Shown: piece by piece, positions 7,842 to 15,507 of the stretch
How the letters are laid out: every line of letters begins with the position of its first letter
Position numbering within the stretch: position 1 is the first letter of the stretch
Assembly: GCA_023384415.1 (NCBI GenBank)
Contig: JAHDWJ010000030.1
Location: forward strand, 1-64,000
Reading direction: 5' to 3'
DNA length: 64,000 nucleotides
Source: Anaerolineae bacterium
GTDB taxonomy: Bacteria > Chloroflexota > Anaerolineae > Promineifilales > Promineifilaceae
Notes under the pieces: model-generated
Database searches by the model: none
Told to the model about the DNA's origin: nothing
Seen by the model: the letters and a program-made list of their open reading frames with translations, nothing else
Made by a program: the position numbers and the translations under genes

Positions 7842-8606
7842 TTAGCCGCCGAAAGCGTAGGAAATGGCATAACCGGCTAACGGTAGACAGCAGCAGCACA
7901 GGACCACGATGGCAACAGCGCCGCCAATGATCATGTTCCGGTTTGGTCCGTTGAGCATCCCACTGAGGCCACCAGACCCACCATCTCCAGAGGGGGGTGA
8001 GGTAGAACCCATGTCGGATGAGGTGCCGCTGTCACTAAACATGGGTAGGGGGGCGGAATCACTTTCGTCATAGGAGGGCAGCGGTTGGGAGTCAGCAACT
8101 GGTGGTTCGGAATCGAAGGAGGGGAAAGGTTCTGGGTCAGCGGCCGCGATGGGTGGTTCATAGAACATAGCGGTGGCATCAGCGGCCGGGGGCATCATTG
8201 GCTCTGGCTCAGGCATGGGTTCTGGCTCTGGCGCGGCGGTTGGGATAAAGGGAATGCCTGCCGGGGCGACCATTGTGGCCATGGGGTCTGCGGCCGCGCT
8301 GATCACTTCATACAACAGGGTTACATTGCTCCCTACCATGACAATTTGCCCATTGGTGAGGGAGGCTGTTTCGCCACTGAGCCGTTTGCCATCCACATAC
8401 GTCCCATTGGTGCTGCCCAGGTCTTGAATCTGATATCCGCTGTCGGTAAGAGTAAGGCGGGAATGTTGGCGGGAAATCTCCGGATCATCAATGACAATAT
8501 CGGCCAAAGGATCGCGGCCAATGGTCATAGCTGAACCGGTAAGAGTGAATATATGGCCGGGGCGAGGCCCCTTGCGGACAACGAGTTGGAAGGTTTGATC
8601 GTTCAC
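7842..8606 (-). CDS. FHA-domain membrane protein
   Basis: FHA domains bind phosphothreonine peptides. The N-terminal domain (about residues 8-102) carries the conserved motifs MTIGRDPLADIVIDD, ISRQHSRL and DLGSTNGTYVDG. A long Pro/Glu/Ala-rich linker follows (about 105-215, with repeats of PEPEPM), then a glycine-rich stretch and one membrane helix close to the C-terminus with three or four consecutive cysteines (VVLCCCCLPLAG). The FHA domain would thus be cytoplasmic and tethered. The start codon is GTG with a GGGGG ribosome-binding site upstream. No Ser/Thr kinase gene is in the window, so the phospho-partner is unknown. Confidence 0.9.
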   Translation of the reverse strand: MNDQTFQLVVRKGPRPGHIFTLTGSAMTIGRDPLADIVIDDPEISRQHSRLTLTDSGYQIQDLGSTNGTYVDGKRLSGETASLTNGQIVMVGSNVTLLYEVISAAADPMATMVAPAGIPFIPTAAPEPEPMPEPEPMMPPAADATAMFYEPPIAAADPEPFPSFDSEPPVADSQPLPSYDESDSAPLPMFSDSGTSSDMGSTSPPSGDGGSGGLSGMLNGPNRNMIIGGAVAIVVLCCCCLPLAGYAISYAFGG

Positions 8607-8700
8607 GTTATGCCCCCAATGATGTTATGGTTACAAATAAATAAGTCGGCAAGCATTTTACACGATTTATGATGGTTGACAAAACCGGGTATTTTATTGG

Positions 8701-8729
8701 TTGCCGCTCATTTTGCTTGTGGGTAATAT
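8701..8729 (+). promoter_or_regulatory. promoter for a leaderless gene
   Basis: TTGCCG at 8701-8706 and TAATAT at 8724-8729 are 17 nt apart, and the ATG at 8737 begins 7 nt after the -10 box. The apparent upstream TTG start is the -35 element itself, which argues for the ATG as the true start. Confidence 0.6.
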
Positions 8730-8736
8730 TCTGGGG

Positions 8737-9645
8737 ATGAATGCGCCCCCTTCCCATTGCGCTCCTCTGTCATTATTGCATGACGCTCCTCTTTATGGCA
8801 CGGCTACGGCGGCCGCAACCTGGTTTTTATTGGAGTATAACGCTCCCTGGACAGCCAAAGCTACCGATGATAACCAGTTACCACCCCCGGTAAATCATTG
8901 GCTGCAATCGCTGGTTGCCCAAAATAGTCACAGCCGGGTGCAATTTATTCGTCAGCCTATTTCCCCTACACCAGGCCAGATTACTTTTTATACCGCGACC
9001 GCTGGTAATCTGTATCGCCATCAAGTGACAGATTATGCTGATTTACTCCAGATGGATCTGGCGGCCCTGTGTGATCTAGCCTGCCGGGTTGATGAACAGG
9101 TGTATCTGGTGTGTACCAATGGCAAACGAGATTATTGTTGTGGCAAATGGGGCGCGGCCGCATATCGTCTTCTCGATAGTTATCTCAAGCAGGAACCGCA
9201 CTCCACTCTTTGCGAACAGGTGTGGATGAGTACCCACCTGGGCGGGCATCGTTTTGCCCCTACTCTGCTTGTTTTGCCGGTGGGGATGATGTATGGATTG
9301 GTACAGCCCAATGAAATTCCTGCCTGGTTGCAGGCCCAACGGGGCCAGGAACTTTATCTATCTCGATATCGCGGCCGCAGCCAATATCCCCCAACTGTCC
9401 AGGCCGCCGAATATTTCCTTTACCAGGCGGCTAAAGAAACCCATTGGCAGGCATTTCATTATCGAGAAAGTGACGCGGCCGCAGGGTCACATCAATTTTA
9501 CCACTCCGCCACCGGCACTTTTTACACCGTAAACGTAGCCGAACACCCCCCTCCTCAATCAACCCTTGTCAGCTGTTCTCCCCCTAAGTGGGCTAATGAA
9601 CCGGTTTACCAATTATCCCAAATAACCCACAAGGTAACGGGCTAA
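8737..9645 (+). CDS. sucrase/ferredoxin-like family protein
   Basis: This 302-residue protein belongs to the sucrase/ferredoxin-like family, which has a thioredoxin-like ferredoxin fold. The family pattern near the N-terminus is seen in HCAPLSLLHDAPLYGTA and LLEYNAPW. The probable [2Fe-2S] ligands are in VCTNGKRDYCCGKWG (about residues 125-139), and STHLGGHRFAPTLLVLP follows. Some relatives are linked to electron transfer or sucrose metabolism, but the physiological role is unclear. I prefer ATG 8737 over TTG 8701 because a promoter with a -10 box 7 nt upstream fits a leaderless start there. The gene contains four GCGGCCGC octamers. Confidence 0.8.
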   Translation: MNAPPSHCAPLSLLHDAPLYGTATAAATWFLLEYNAPWTAKATDDNQLPPPVNHWLQSLVAQNSHSRVQFIRQPISPTPGQITFYTATAGNLYRHQVTDYADLLQMDLAALCDLACRVDEQVYLVCTNGKRDYCCGKWGAAAYRLLDSYLKQEPHSTLCEQVWMSTHLGGHRFAPTLLVLPVGMMYGLVQPNEIPAWLQAQRGQELYLSRYRGRSQYPPTVQAAEYFLYQAAKETHWQAFHYRESDAAAGSHQFYHSATGTFYTVNVAEHPPPQSTLVSCSPPKWANEPVYQLSQITHKVTG

Positions 9646-9735
9646 CAAAACGATATTTTCAATAGGCTATGACACGCATAGGGCCGGATAGGGTGGATCA
9701 TTAACCTATATCCATCTCTAGGCCTTTTTATCCGT

Positions 9736-9750
9736 GCCCTTTAGAGGGGC
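9736..9750 (+). promoter_or_regulatory. hairpin covering the SulP ribosome-binding site
   Basis: GCCC at 9736-9739 can pair with GGGC at 9747-9750, with a T-G wobble extending the stem. The 3' arm is the Shine-Dalgarno GAGGGG of the transporter and is followed by TTTTT and the ATG. It could dampen translation or act as a weak terminator. Confidence 0.3.
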
Positions 9751-9755
9751 TTTTT

Positions 9756-11423
9756 ATGGAACGACTTTCTCTTTTTCAACTATGGCGACGTGAATTTGGG
9801 ACATACAACGGGGACAAGTTCCGGCAAGATTTGCTGGCGGGAATAACTGTCGGAGCGGTAGCCCTCCCCCTGGCCCTGGCTTTTGGGGTGGCCTCGGGAG
9901 CGACGGCGGCCGCAGGGCTGGTCACCGCTATTTTGGCCGGGTTTATTATTGGGGCTCTTTCCGGCGCACCGTATCAAATCTCTGGCCCTACTGGGGCCAT
10001 GAGTGCGATTTTACTCCTCATCACCAACCGGTATGGGTTAGAAGGGGCCTGGCTCACCGGGGTCATGGCGGGTATCCTCATCTTGCTGGTGGGGCTGTTC
10101 CGTTTAGGGCGGTTCATCTCCTTCATTCCTGCCCCGGTCATTACTGGCTTTACCTCTGGCATTGCGATCATTATCTTTGTTGGGCAGCTGGATAATTTCT
10201 TGGGACTTAAAACTCCCAGCAGTGAGACTGCGGCCGCAAAGCTGCTCCAATATAGCCAACTGATGAGTGAGCTTGCGCCGCAGATAACCTCTATTCTTTT
10301 AGGTTTGAGCGTTATCCTCATCATGCTGTTCTGGCCGGCCCGATGGAGTAAACTGTTACCCGGTTCTCTGGTCGGCATTATCACAGCGACCGTTATCAGC
10401 CTGCTGCTGGGCAGTCCAGCCCCTATTATTGGTGACATCCCGCGCACTATTTTGCTAGAAGATCGCCTGCGCTTCGCCAACATCCCTTGGGGCGAATTAA
10501 GCCATCTCATCGCCCCGGCTCTTTCTATTGCCGCCTTAGGGTCCGTTGAATCACTCCTGTGTGGGGCCGTCGCCAGCAAAGCGACGGGGATTCGCCTTCA
10601 TGCCAATCAGGAGTTGATTGCTCAAGGAATTGGCAACATGGTCATCCCATTCTTTGGCGGTGTTCCGGCGACAGCGGCCATTGCCCGCAGCTCCGTTGGC
10701 ATTAAATCTGGAGGACAAACACGGCTGGTATCCATTATTCATTCCCTGGTGCTGCTCATCTCCGCGCTGCTATTGGCCCCGGTGATTGCCCGTATCCCCC
10801 TGGCGGCTCTGGCTGGTGTGTTGATGGTTACGGCGTACCGCATGAACGAGTGGGAAGCGATTCGTTTCATCTTTGGTCATCGCTTTAAAACCGGCATAGC
10901 TACGTTTTTGATTACGCTTATCGCCACGATAACCCTGGATTTAACCCAGGCGATTCTCATTGGGGGAGTTATTTCGGCGGCAGTGTTTATCAACCAGGTG
11001 GCTAATTTACAGATTGAGATACAGGAAGTAGATGTGGCTCGGATGCGGGAGCGAGGGATAGCCGTCAAGGGAAGCTGCCCCCATATCCGGGTGGCCTATC
11101 TGACAGGGCCGCTTTTTTTTGCAGCAACCAATAATTTTAACGAGGCGTTTAGTCATTTAGGAGATGCCCACACCCTTATTCTGTCTATGCGAGCTGTGCC
11201 CATGATGGATGTATCTGGATTGGAAGCAATGGCCACGCTGGCTGAGAGGGCCCACCATGAGGGACGGGTGTTGATGTTATCTAGTTTGCAGCCAGAAGTG
11301 CTGCGTGTTTTAGAGCGGGGGGGTGTGAAGGAGTTAATCGGCGTGGAGAATATTTTCTGGAGCGCGGACCGGGCTATTTTAGTGGCTGAGGAGCGGGGCG
11401 GGTGTCATTTGTGTGCCGCTTGA
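9756..11423 (+). CDS. SulP family anion transporter with STAS domain
   Basis: SulP (SLC26) proteins transport sulfate, bicarbonate or other anions across the cytoplasmic membrane. The 555-residue sequence has a membrane domain of about 10-14 helices (residues 25-420). It includes the family signature near the N-terminus, DLLAGITVGAVALPLALAFG, and SGPTGAMSAILL. A C-terminal STAS domain (about 435-545) contains ALAVPMMDVSGLEA-like sequence, here MRAVPMMDVSGLEAMATL. No carbonic anhydrase or sulfate genes are nearby, so the ion is not predictable. A hairpin overlaps the ribosome-binding site. Confidence 0.93.
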   Translation: MERLSLFQLWRREFGTYNGDKFRQDLLAGITVGAVALPLALAFGVASGATAAAGLVTAILAGFIIGALSGAPYQISGPTGAMSAILLLITNRYGLEGAWLTGVMAGILILLVGLFRLGRFISFIPAPVITGFTSGIAIIIFVGQLDNFLGLKTPSSETAAAKLLQYSQLMSELAPQITSILLGLSVILIMLFWPARWSKLLPGSLVGIITATVISLLLGSPAPIIGDIPRTILLEDRLRFANIPWGELSHLIAPALSIAALGSVESLLCGAVASKATGIRLHANQELIAQGIGNMVIPFFGGVPATAAIARSSVGIKSGGQTRLVSIIHSLVLLISALLLAPVIARIPLAALAGVLMVTAYRMNEWEAIRFIFGHRFKTGIATFLITLIATITLDLTQAILIGGVISAAVFINQVANLQIEIQEVDVARMRERGIAVKGSCPHIRVAYLTGPLFFAATNNFNEAFSHLGDAHTLILSMRAVPMMDVSGLEAMATLAERAHHEGRVLMLSSLQPEVLRVLERGGVKELIGVENIFWSADRAILVAEERGGCHLCAA

Positions 11424-11443
11424 CCAGTGGACAGTTATCAGAG

Positions 11444-11487
11444 AGCAGTTAGCGGTAGACAGTAGCGGCTGTTTACGGCTAACTGCT
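11444..11487. repeat. inverted repeat between convergent genes
   Basis: AGCAGTTAGCGGTAGACAG at 11444-11462 pairs imperfectly with CTGTTTACGGCTAACTGCT at 11469-11487. The stem-loop sits between the convergent SulP and FmdB genes and could act as a transcription barrier, though it has no T tract. Confidence 0.6.
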
Positions 11488-11504
11488 AACTGCTGACTGC
11501 TCAC

Positions 11505-11906
11505 TCAAAAATCATCCCCCAGGCCGCTACTGTCTCCCCCGAAACTGTCCGCCAGTTCGGGCATGGATTGTTCGATGGCTTCGGGGGATTCCCCTTTTTC
11601 GAGCCGGCCCACGACCTCGTTGAACTCTTCGGGCATCTCTTCCCCCATTTCCTGGCTCATTTTACGCATGAATTGACCCAGGGCACGGGGGTCTTCTTCA
11701 TCTAGCCCGGCCAGAGCCGGGTCATCCATGAGCGAGTCCATGCGGCTATCTTCTGATTTGGCCAGAGCGACCCGGTTGATGAGTCGTTTGAGGTTTTGGC
11801 TCTGGCAATGGGTGCAAATGGGGGTAACGGTGTCGTATTCTTTGTAACTTAGGAAAAAGCGGACCCTGCGGCCGCAATCATGGCAACGATAATCATAAAA
11901 AGGCAT
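11505..11906 (-). CDS. FmdB family zinc ribbon protein
   Basis: FmdB-type putative regulatory proteins are small zinc ribbons. Here the N-terminal 40 residues hold the ribbon, PFYDYRCHDCGR and ICTHCQ, with Cys8, Cys11, Cys31 and Cys34 as likely ligands. The remaining 90 residues are acidic and probably disordered or helical, with several EEMPEEF-type stretches. The total of 133 residues is longer than the minimal family member of 70-80 residues. The biological role is unknown. Confidence 0.85.
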   Translation of the reverse strand: MPFYDYRCHDCGRRVRFFLSYKEYDTVTPICTHCQSQNLKRLINRVALAKSEDSRMDSLMDDPALAGLDEEDPRALGQFMRKMSQEMGEEMPEEFNEVVGRLEKGESPEAIEQSMPELADSFGGDSSGLGDDF

Positions 11907-12071
11907 ACGTTTCTAATCCTCTTGTTTGGGTTGTTTCAAGTAAGGCATTATACTTTTGTCGCAAGAGGGTTTCAAGTGGGGTAGACAGCTTTACGAGTAA
12001 GCGAGTTTGCGGGTGAGACTTCTTTCATAATTCATAATTCCTAATTCATCCTTATTTTCACAGGAGATCCT

Positions 12072-12689
12072 ATGGATAACCCGTATGCGCGGCCGCGCTA
12101 TCCTTTGCTTATTGTCCTTTCTGGCCCTTCTGGGGTAGGTAAAGACACCATAGCCCGGCATTTGATTGACCTGGAACCCAATCAGTTCCATTTTGTGGTG
12201 ACGGCCACGACGCGGCCGCCGCGAGCCAATGAACAACATGGGGTAGATTATTTCTTCTACACGATGGATGAGTTTGCTCACCTCATTGAAACCAACGAGC
12301 TGCTGGAATATGCCATTGTTTATGATGATTACAAAGGTATTCCCAAACAACAAATCCGAGACGCGGTGGCCAGTGGTAAAGATGTGATTATGCGGGTAGA
12401 TATTCAGGGGGCGAAAACAATCCGCAGACTCGTACCTAATGCCATTACCATTTTTCTCATGGCCGAATCTGAGGAAGCGATGATAAACCGGCTGCGAGAA
12501 CGGAAAACGGAAACCTCCGAAGGCTTGAATTTGCGCATCGCTATGGCCCGGCAGGAGCTAAAACGGATTGAGGAGTTTGATTATTGTGTGATTAACGCCC
12601 AAAGCCGGCAGGAAGAGAGCGCGGCCGCGTTGTTAGCCATCATCTCCGCCGAACATAACCGGGTAAAACAAGCCCCGGTTATTTTGTAG
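12072..12689 (+). CDS. gmk: guanylate kinase
   Basis: Guanylate kinase converts GMP and ATP to GDP and ADP and is essential for nucleotide metabolism. The P-loop is GPSGVGKDT (residues 18-26). The GMP-binding elements follow as TATTRPPRANEQHGVDYFF and a lid region with RLRERKTET. The length of 205 residues is normal. The Shine-Dalgarno AGGAGA is 6 nt upstream of the ATG. It carries three GCGGCCGC octamers, including one in the first codons. Confidence 0.96.
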   Translation: MDNPYARPRYPLLIVLSGPSGVGKDTIARHLIDLEPNQFHFVVTATTRPPRANEQHGVDYFFYTMDEFAHLIETNELLEYAIVYDDYKGIPKQQIRDAVASGKDVIMRVDIQGAKTIRRLVPNAITIFLMAESEEAMINRLRERKTETSEGLNLRIAMARQELKRIEEFDYCVINAQSRQEESAAALLAIISAEHNRVKQAPVIL

Positions 12690-12897
12690 AGAGGTCTATT
12701 GGCCGTTCTCAGCCACGAAACCGGGTTTAATGATGACCAGTCGCCTAAAAGTACCGTGACCAAACTAAGATAAAGGTATCCAAAAACAAAACATGGTCTA
12801 TAATACGAGTTCGATAAAGTTTCATAAAAATTGAACCGGTCTGAAATTAGCTAACCTATTTACACCCGGTTGCTTACTATATTTGGAGGGGACAAAC

Positions 12898-13644
12898 GTG
12901 ATCATAAAACGTGATTTGGCGGCCTTATTAGAAGAACAACCAATCTCTCGGCGGCGGGTGTGGGCCTGGGGGGTGCATCTGTTCACCGCTACCGGGGCGG
13001 TCTGGGGGCTTTTGTCTCTTCTGGCTATCCAACAGCATGATTGGGCTTTAGCCTTTGTCTGGATGGGGTTGGCTTTATTTGTAGATGGGTTTGATGGCAC
13101 CCTGGCTCGCCTTTTTGGGGTTAAAGGGATGCTGCCCCAATTTGATGGAGCCTTATTAGATAACATTGTAGATTATTTTACCTACGTGGTGGTGCCGGCC
13201 TATTTCATCGTTGAAGCTAATTTAATGCCGACCGAACTCCATCTATTTGGGGCCATCGTTATTGTCCTCGCTTCGGCCTATCAATTTTGTCAGGCTGATG
13301 CTAAAACCGAAGACCATTTTTTCAAGGGGTTCCCATCCATGTGGAATGCGGTGGTTATTTACCTCTTCCTTTTGGCTTTGAACCCGTGGGTTAACCTGGC
13401 GATTATCGTCCTTTGTGGCATTCTGGTTTTTGTCCCCACCAAGTATGCTTATCCCACAAGGATGACTCGCTACAAGCGATTGACAATGGGGATGATCGGT
13501 ATCTGGGGGGTGATGATGGTTACAGTTTTGCTCATGTACCCGGTCTATCCCATCTGGCTGGTGTGGATTTCTCTCTTTATCGTCATTTATTATGTAGCCG
13601 TTAGCCGGGTCACCTCCCTACCCCCCAAACCGCGCCGGGTTTAA
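12898..13644 (+). CDS. pcs: phosphatidylcholine synthase
   Basis: This membrane enzyme would condense CDP-diacylglycerol with choline to make phosphatidylcholine. The CDP-alcohol phosphatidyltransferase motif is seen in DGFDGTLARLFG and continues to FDGALLDNIVDYFTYV, which is the pattern of bacterial Pcs enzymes. About seven or eight membrane helices follow, and the length of 248 residues is typical. The TTG at 12883 overlaps the Shine-Dalgarno GGAGGGG (12885-12891), so GTG 12898 is the better start. A related CDP-alcohol transferase with another head group cannot be excluded. The gene contains no GCGGCCGC octamer. Confidence 0.85.
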   Translation: MIIKRDLAALLEEQPISRRRVWAWGVHLFTATGAVWGLLSLLAIQQHDWALAFVWMGLALFVDGFDGTLARLFGVKGMLPQFDGALLDNIVDYFTYVVVPAYFIVEANLMPTELHLFGAIVIVLASAYQFCQADAKTEDHFFKGFPSMWNAVVIYLFLLALNPWVNLAIIVLCGILVFVPTKYAYPTRMTRYKRLTMGMIGIWGVMMVTVLLMYPVYPIWLVWISLFIVIYYVAVSRVTSLPPKPRRV

Positions 13645-13652
13645 ATAAGAAG

Positions 13653-13747
13653 CTGGAGTCTGGCGTTTTGTAATCTGACCACTGGTTATTACTGTAGTAG
13701 GGTATTGGTTATTACCACTGGTGAAATCAATTTTTGCCAGAGTTCAG
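13653..13747 (-). repeat. repeat family A, copy 2
   Basis: This copy is inverted relative to copy 1. It begins CTGGAGTCTGGCGTTTTG, has the core ACCACTGGTTATTA and TGGTTATTACCACTGGTGAA, and ends GCCAGAGTTCAG. Its two halves form an imperfect inverted repeat. It lies directly after the phosphatidylcholine synthase gene. Confidence 0.85.
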
Positions 13748-13763
13748 TAAGAAGAAGACGTTG

Positions 13764-13824
13764 CCATGAATTTCACGAATTGTCACGAATTTTTTGATCG
13801 TGTTAATTCGCGTAATTCGTGGCA
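13764..13824. repeat. CACGAATT inverted repeat
   Basis: CACGAATTGTCACGAATT pairs imperfectly with AATTCGCGTAATTCGTGG across a short loop. The right arm overlaps the last codons of the leftward membrane protein gene, so its C-terminal residues (SATNYAN) come from the repeat. A related half-site, ATTCGTGTCATTCGTGGC, occurs near 42432. Confidence 0.7.
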
Positions 13825-14468
13825 GATTTTGTTCGTACCTGCCAGAAGGTCCAGGCAAATAAGGGCATACCCAATAAAAAGAACAGCCCCCGCAAATCAA
13901 CCAGAATAGGGAAAGCGACACCTAAAACGCCAATGAGGGGGAAGGTGAGCATGAGGGCGATAAGGATGGGGTTAAGCCGCCCGCCCCGGGGGAAAATCAG
14001 ACCAAAGATATAGAGGGTGGCAAAGCTGGCGGCCCATTTCAGTTGGCCTAAAACAGCAATTAAAACGATGGCCGGTTCGATGAGGGGGACGCCGCTTTTG
14101 ACCAACAAGGCGTAGGTGATGAAATGGGCATTCTCGGTTGTGTCGAAGAGGCCGGTTAATAACCCTGTTCCCAGAGCGATCAGAGCCAGAACGCGGCCGC
14201 GTTCCTTTGTCAGCTCATACAATCCGGCAAACACCACCAGATAACTCAACACAAACAACGAATCAGCGGCAAAAAAAGCCAGGGCTTCATCCGGGTATTC
14301 ATTGCTGGCCTGGGCGAACGCGGCCGCAGGGCCAGGGCCCGGTTGCAGTTGTACCGTTGGGTCTGGCAGGGAAACCCCAAACCCCATGATGAGCACGGCC
14401 ACAAAAGCTACGCTGGCGGCGACAGCGGCCGCAAAATAGATTGAATTGCTTTTACTCACGAGACTCAC
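13803..14468 (-). CDS. integral membrane protein of unknown function
   Basis: This 221-residue protein has about six predicted membrane helices, beginning with YFAAAVAASVAFVAVLIMGF (residues 11-30), and a periplasmic or external loop rich in Pro and Ala (residues 35-60). I cannot assign a family with confidence; the pattern resembles DUF4386-like membrane proteins. Its start overlaps the end of the thioesterase gene by 17 nt, so the two form an operon. The last residues derive from a palindromic repeat. Confidence 0.7.
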   Translation of the reverse strand: MSLVSKSNSIYFAAAVAASVAFVAVLIMGFGVSLPDPTVQLQPGPGPAAAFAQASNEYPDEALAFFAADSLFVLSYLVVFAGLYELTKERGRVLALIALGTGLLTGLFDTTENAHFITYALLVKSGVPLIEPAIVLIAVLGQLKWAASFATLYIFGLIFPRGGRLNPILIALMLTFPLIGVLGVAFPILVDLRGLFFLLGMPLFAWTFWQVRTKSATNYAN

Positions 14469-14976
14469 CCCCTTGCGTCACCGGGAAAATCAGACACGTC
14501 GTTGTGCCATGGGCATACAGCCGTCCTTGCTCATCTAGCAAACGAGCCTGCGCGGTGGCTACACGCTTCCCTTGATGAATCACCTCACCCAGGCAATGTA
14601 CCACGCCCGTTGCCATCGTCATCGGGCGTACATAATTGACATGCAGTTCCAGGGTGGTATATATCATCCCTGCCGGTAACAGCGTTTGAACCGCACAAGC
14701 CATGGCCGAATCACACAACGTCGCGGCAACTCCCCCATGCACAACACCCACCGGGTTATAATGATACTCGCCTGGACTTAAGCTAAACTTTACTCGCCCC
14801 TCAGCCACCTCCGTAATCTCCATTCCCATTAAACGGGCAATTGGCGGCTCCGCGATCTTTCCTTGCTGAATGGCTTGAATATAAGCCAGACCCGAAAGGT
14901 GCGCCGCCTGTCTGACCCCCACAAGCGGGTCTTCCCATGTAAAAGTTCTCTGGCGTACTGGTTCATTGTCAGACAT
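14452..14976 (-). CDS. PaaI family thioesterase (hotdog fold)
   Basis: PaaI-type hotdog enzymes hydrolyse acyl-CoA thioesters. The active-site region NPVGVVHGGVAATLCDSA (residues 74-91) holds the conserved HGG and the acidic residue Asp89. A second conserved stretch is ELHVNYVRPM. The N-terminal 40 residues are an extension seen in some members. A perfect Shine-Dalgarno (AAGGAGG) lies 7 nt upstream of the ATG. The downstream membrane protein overlaps by 17 nt. The acyl substrate is unknown. Confidence 0.9.
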   Translation of the reverse strand: MSDNEPVRQRTFTWEDPLVGVRQAAHLSGLAYIQAIQQGKIAEPPIARLMGMEITEVAEGRVKFSLSPGEYHYNPVGVVHGGVAATLCDSAMACAVQTLLPAGMIYTTLELHVNYVRPMTMATGVVHCLGEVIHQGKRVATAQARLLDEQGRLYAHGTTTCLIFPVTQGGESRE

Positions 14977-15018
14977 CTATAAACCTCCTTGTAACTGTTC
15001 CGGTTCTCTAGATATGGA

Positions 15019-15084
15019 ACCGCTAAGACGCTAAGAACGCCAAGAAATTACTCAAGCTCTTTGTGTTCTTTGCGTCTTGGCGGT
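15019..15084. repeat. interspersed-type inverted repeat
   Basis: ACCGCTAAGACGCTAAGAAC and the reverse complement of TTCTTTGCGTCTTGGCGGT form arms of 27 nt with a few mismatches and a loop of about 12 nt. Similar CGCAAAGACGCAAAG repeats are seen in intergenic DNA of several phyla. It follows the thioesterase promoter region. Confidence 0.7.
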
Positions 15085-15130
15085 GAATAGTTACACCTCT
15101 TTAGATAGTTGGTGGGTGTCTCGGCGCAAA

Positions 15131-15154
15131 ATTTCAGGCCTGGCGGCCTGAAAT
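15131..15154. repeat. perfect small hairpin
   Basis: ATTTCAGGCC and GGCCTGAAAT form a perfect 10-bp stem around a TGGC loop. No T tract follows on either strand. Confidence 0.8.
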
Positions 15155-15507
15155 GTGTGTGCTTGTGCCACCTCTGAGTATATCCTCTGGTACATATTAC
15201 TCCTAGAACAAACCTGGTTTGGTAACCCACTTGTTTATAAGGTCGCTCGCGGCCGCTGCCCTGGTTATAGCCACCCCCACATCCGCCTTATGCGGGGAAT
15301 AGGAATAAAGTACCCCATCCCCTTTCCTATTGTTGATTTCCCGTAACTAGTCAATACTTCACGTGAAATTAACATCTGTTTTTGTTGTCCCTGTGAAGAT
15401 CAAGAATTTGATTTTTCCGTTCTTAACAAAAACGGCAAAAATCGCCACTCTAAAATCATTAACCATAAACAACATCGTCTCACCCCTCGGAAGTTAAGGA
15501 GGATCCA

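Larger units (their letters stand above)
14977..15507. other. intergenic region with two inverted repeats
   Basis: This stretch holds the inverted repeat at 15019-15084, a perfect small hairpin at 15131-15154 and the upstream region of the protease gene. The latter is AT-rich and ends in the Shine-Dalgarno AAGGAGG. Short open frames here have no supporting features. Confidence 0.5.

Noticed and set aside
9974..10579. 201-codon minus-strand frame inside the SulP gene
   Set aside because: The opposite strand encodes a clear transporter. The antisense product is Ser/Pro/Arg-rich with no family pattern.
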